From Clostridium rhizosphaerae (GTDB taxonomy: Bacteria; Bacillota; Clostridia; Clostridiales; Clostridiaceae), in contig NZ_JAESWC010000001.1 in assembly GCF_016765585.1 (NCBI RefSeq), positions 1 to 64,000 on the forward strand: DNA of 64,000 nucleotides, given 5' to 3'. A program made the position numbers and the translations under genes. This document shows, in pieces, positions 61,165-64,000 of this stretch; the first letter of the stretch is position 1; every line of letters starts with the position of its first letter. The notes beneath the pieces were generated by a model. It saw nothing but the letters and a program-made list of their open reading frames with translations. It was not told the DNA's origin and searched no databases.

Positions 61165-61683
61165 CTATATAATATTTATTTGCTTTCTATTTTTTTTACT
61201 CTTATACATATCTTTATCAGCAATATCTATTGCTGAATGCATTTTTGAAATTGATGTTTCCGAGTAAGCTAGTCCAATTGATATTTGAATAGGTAAATCC
61301 TTATTATTTTCGTTAAATACCTTTATAGTTCTTCGCATTTTAAGATAAAGGTCTTCAATCTCAGGCAAAGATTTATTTTTTATAATAACAACAAATTCAT
61401 CTCCGCCTGTTCTTGAAACTACATATTCGTCATCATCAAATATTAATTGCATAACCTTTGCGGTACTTTTTATCAGGCTGTCTCCCTTTAAATGACCTAA
61501 AGAATCGTTAATATGTTTTAAATTATCCAAGTCACATGCAATAAGTTGACCATTCTCATCAAACTCGGGTATAAGGTAGTCTTCCACCCATATATAATGT
61601 CCGTCTTTATGCTTCATCCTTACCTGAAATATTTTTGAAAAGTCTGTATCACCTTTAATCTTTGTAAACAATGAAAGTTTATT
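61165..61683 (-). pseudogene. Broken PAS-GGDEF diguanylate-cyclase gene
   Basis: No good start exists (the frame opens after a TGA near 61700 and only TTG is available). It encodes the end of a PAS domain (VRMKHKDGHYIWVEDYLIPE, FDENGQLIA), then jumps straight to the middle of a GGDEF domain (CDLDNLKHINDSLGHLKGD, SRTGGDEFVVII, ISIGLAYSE, ADKDMYKSKKNRKQ). The usual 40-60 residues linking PAS to GGDEF, including the D-LTGLxNR start, are missing. The GGDEF signature is intact but the fold cannot be complete. Confidence 0.78.
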
Positions 61684-61734
61684 TATAGTTACACTACAAT
61701 CTCATAAAAGTTTATTTACAATTACATGCACACA

Positions 61735-62124
61735 TTAATTGGAACTATTTGTGCTCAAAAAAACTTCCAGCTCATTTTTAAATTCTAAAGCATCAACAGA
61801 TATTCCACCACAGCTTGTATCTGCAAATACAAGTATTCTGCAGCCATCTCGCTTCATTCCTTCAAGCCAGTATTCCAAAAACTCATATACATCAATTGAT
61901 TCTATTTCAGTTTCCTTCCACTGATTTTCCTTACAGTACTTTGCAAACTCATAAGATGGCCACAAAGGCATAAGAGTTCTACCTTTATCATCGCTTATAG
62001 TTATCCATCCATTTTTGTCCTTTAGTCCGCAAACCTGCTCCGACTCAGCTACCCTATTAAAAAAGTACTTATACTTTCTATCTTCAGTTAAACAAAATAT
62101 TTCTTCTACTTCACTGTAAGTCAT
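61735..62124 (-). CDS. DUF2750-like protein
   Basis: The 129-aa protein has YKYFFNRVAESEQVCGLKDKNGWITI, LPLWPS-type LMPLWPSYEFAKYCKENQW, IDVYEFLEYWLEGMKRDGCRILVF, matching DUF2750 over its length. It has no transmembrane helix. Function is unknown; GNAT and MFS genes lie upstream on the same strand (10-nt gap to GNAT). Confidence 0.82.
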   Translation of the reverse strand: MTYSEVEEIFCLTEDRKYKYFFNRVAESEQVCGLKDKNGWITISDDKGRTLMPLWPSYEFAKYCKENQWKETEIESIDVYEFLEYWLEGMKRDGCRILVFADTSCGGISVDALEFKNELEVFLSTNSSN

Positions 62125-62134
62125 TGTTTTCTCC

Positions 62135-62674
62135 TTAGTAATTTATTAAATTTCTATATTCATTCTCAAGAATACTCATATTAAGCAAAGACCAATATTC
62201 ATCATTCATTTTTCTACATTCCCTGAGACTTCCTTCAACAATAAAGCCTGCCTTTTTATAACATGCAATTGCAGGCAAGTTAAAATCAAATACCCCTAAA
62301 TCAACTCTATGCAAATTTAATTCATTAAAGGCAATATCTAAAGCAGCATTAACCATTTCTAAACCTATTCCTCTGCTTCTATGTTCATTCTTTCCTACAA
62401 GAACTCTTCCAATTCGTGCAGACAAGTTTGCCTTGTCTATCCATAATAATTGTATATGCCCTACTGTTTCATTTTCCTCAACCGATTTCGCACTAAACAT
62501 CATATATTTAGGTTCTACTTCTGACATCATATCAATCTCATGTTTTAATTGGTTTTCAAGTGAATCCAAAGTATATGACGGCCCTGCCCACTGAAGTAAA
62601 AATTCTTTATTTGGTATCCACGAGGTTAATTCCAGTATGTCTTCATAACTAAATTTTTCAAGCTTAATTTTCAT
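62135..62674 (-). CDS. GNAT acetyltransferase, RimJ/RimL type
   Basis: The ATG at 62674 follows AAAGGGG and overlaps the end of the MFS gene by 11 nt. The 179-aa protein has LEKFSYEDILELTSWIPNKEFLLQWAG, ARIGRVLVGKNEHRSRGIGLEMVNAALDIAF with SRGIG as acetyl-CoA loop, and LPAIACYKKAGFIVEGSLRE. Substrate unknown. It is translationally coupled to the MFS gene. Confidence 0.88.
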   Translation of the reverse strand: MKIKLEKFSYEDILELTSWIPNKEFLLQWAGPSYTLDSLENQLKHEIDMMSEVEPKYMMFSAKSVEENETVGHIQLLWIDKANLSARIGRVLVGKNEHRSRGIGLEMVNAALDIAFNELNLHRVDLGVFDFNLPAIACYKKAGFIVEGSLRECRKMNDEYWSLLNMSILENEYRNLINY

Positions 62675-63821
62675 TTGAATACCCCTTTGTAATTTTATAA
62701 TTATAAATAAGAAACAGTATATAAGCCAAAACACAGATAACTACACAAATTGTAAAAGCTGATGGCATAGAGATATCAGCCGTTTTACCAATAATAACGT
62801 TAACTCCAGCTGCAGTCAGATCTCCAAACATAGCAAATACGGATAATAATGTGGCCCTGTCAGCATTGCCTATATTCTTATTTTCAATATCTAAAACTAT
62901 AGGATAAATTATAGCTGCACTGCCGCAGATAAGAACTATTGATAATATAGTCAGCACCGCATTAGACGTTAATACAAGTGCCATGCAGCTTATAATGATA
63001 GTTATATATAAAATCTGAATAACTCTATTTTTACCAAGCTTAATGCTGAACTTATATGCTTTGATTGATATTAGACTGGCTATCTGCATAATCATAGTCA
63101 ACATTCCAAAATATTTAATATTTATTCCGCTTCGAAGATATTGTGACTGGTTTAGAAATACACTTACTACCTGAACTACCTCATTTATCAATGCGAAAGA
63201 AATTACCAATAATATAATATTTTTGTTTTTAAGAGCTTTAAGTAAGCTTTCTCTAAGCTTTGGCTTTTCTTCATGCTGCACTTTAATATCTTTTATAAAC
63301 AATGTTAATATTGATGCCGCCGCATAAGGAATAATAGTCCAAAATACCGTACTATTCATGGATTGTCTTACAATTATTGAAAAGATAATCGATGCAATTA
63401 GATATCCGCCGGTTGAAAAAGCACTATATCTGCCAAATATTTTTTCACCTTCCTCATGCTTGACGGATGAATATAAAAGGGCTATATCACAGCCTGATAT
63501 TCCAGCTAAAGAGGCGGATAATAATACTCGTTCCAAAAAGAACATTTCAAAAGAATTTGCTTTATAAAAAACTATTTTTGATATAAAAAATAAAAAATTT
63601 GAGATGAGAAGAGTTTTCTTATAGCCAAACTTATCTGCAAACCATCCCCATGGAATTTCAAAAATAATCATTAATATCCATGATACCGATTCTATCAAAA
63701 ACATGTTTGATAAAGATAAGTTTCTGCTTTGCCTGTACAAGGTAGCAATAGGCCCATAAAAAACGAGACCCTGAAGAAAGACAATAATGTACATCAAATA
63801 TACATTGATCTTTTTATTCAA
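62664..63821 (-). CDS. MFS transporter
   Basis: The start is TTG at 63821, with GGAGG 10 nt upstream; the longer frame places that site inside the coding sequence. The 385-aa protein has about 12 hydrophobic segments and the loop WGWFADKFGYKKTLLI after helix 2. It is a drug/metabolite-type exporter of unknown substrate, in an operon with a GNAT and a DUF2750 gene. Confidence 0.9.
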   Translation of the reverse strand: MNKKINVYLMYIIVFLQGLVFYGPIATLYRQSRNLSLSNMFLIESVSWILMIIFEIPWGWFADKFGYKKTLLISNFLFFISKIVFYKANSFEMFFLERVLLSASLAGISGCDIALLYSSVKHEEGEKIFGRYSAFSTGGYLIASIIFSIIVRQSMNSTVFWTIIPYAAASILTLFIKDIKVQHEEKPKLRESLLKALKNKNIILLVISFALINEVVQVVSVFLNQSQYLRSGINIKYFGMLTMIMQIASLISIKAYKFSIKLGKNRVIQILYITIIISCMALVLTSNAVLTILSIVLICGSAAIIYPIVLDIENKNIGNADRATLLSVFAMFGDLTAAGVNVIIGKTADISMPSAFTICVVICVLAYILFLIYNYKITKGYSNEN

Positions 63822-63976
63822 TTTTAATACACCTCCAAAATTACACGACAAAAAAACCTACGAAAGGTTAATTTGAAAATCATCTGTAAATTTAAGGCGC
63901 ATTAAATTGGTCTATACATTTTTTATCTCCTTCAAAATTTAATAATTATATTATATCACTATGGATAATTCTGTAT

Positions 63977-63996
63977 ATAGATATCACGATATCTAT
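63977..63996. promoter_or_regulatory. Palindromic operator candidate at the right edge
   Basis: ATAGATAT, CACG, ATATCTAT is a perfect 8-bp inverted repeat about 150 nt upstream of the MFS gene. It could be an operator for the leftward operon or for a gene beyond the window. Confidence 0.45.
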
Positions 63997-64000
63997 GGAT

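Overview
The window is low-GC Bacillota DNA. The A+T-rich intergenic regions, strong GGAGG ribosome binding sites, use of TTG and GTG starts, an argS T-box leader and the protein families present (DUF3231, DUF1343/NamZ, LemA/TPM, TipAS-type MerR regulators) point to a Clostridium-like Firmicute. This is inference from content; no rRNA or other marker gene is present. No rRNA or tRNA gene and no CRISPR array was seen.

Layout. 0-7.5 kb: a MerR/Hsp33 operon behind a 300-bp palindrome, an Asn-rich lipoprotein, a K+ channel, a TPM/LemA pair, a fumarylacetoacetate-hydrolase-family enzyme and a GyrI-type MerR regulator. 7.5-15.5 kb: a leftward run of small accessory enzymes (GNAT acetyltransferases, HAD phosphatase, a decarboxylase-like/Nudix fusion, AIM24, DUF2268 protease). 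15.7-24.5 kb: a penicillin-binding protein, MutT-like Nudix, YjbQ, an ABC exporter operon with an ArsR regulator, and an AraC regulator. 24.6-26.2 kb: a deletion scar joining two headless genes (SDR and chemotaxis receptor). 27-36 kb: peptidase E, rsgA behind an apparent antibiotic-type attenuator, carbonic anhydrase, peptide deformylase, a GH18 hydrolase, a gutted GGDEF pseudogene and an EamA transporter. 36.6-43.5 kb: a class III aminotransferase, a double-domain NamZ, a lipoprotein and a MerR with a duplicated effector domain. 43.5-49 kb: leftward methyltransferases, phosphotransferase, creatininase and kinase. 49-58 kb: an MFS pump, an IS91-type element with its own integrase, DUF3231, a Fur-box/FTR1 iron permease and argS. 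58-64 kb: two further MFS pumps, a MerR-methyltransferase fusion and a broken PAS/GGDEF gene.

The most unusual signal is a family of short two-hairpin repeats. Each unit is a small hairpin around TAAAT, then a larger GGGTAA/TTACCC or GGGCAG/CTGCCC hairpin, then a tail ending in GAGTGAAAGGAG. Copies lie in the same orientation directly upstream of genes (ArsR, rsgA, eamA, a lipoprotein), so the repeat itself supplies the Shine-Dalgarno. They occur in tandem and nested inside each other, and one sits in the loop of the palindrome at the left edge. A second theme is gene decay: several genes show large deletions or survive as duplicated 3' scraps. A third is MerR control: four MerR-type promoters with the characteristic 19-bp spacer can be read directly.
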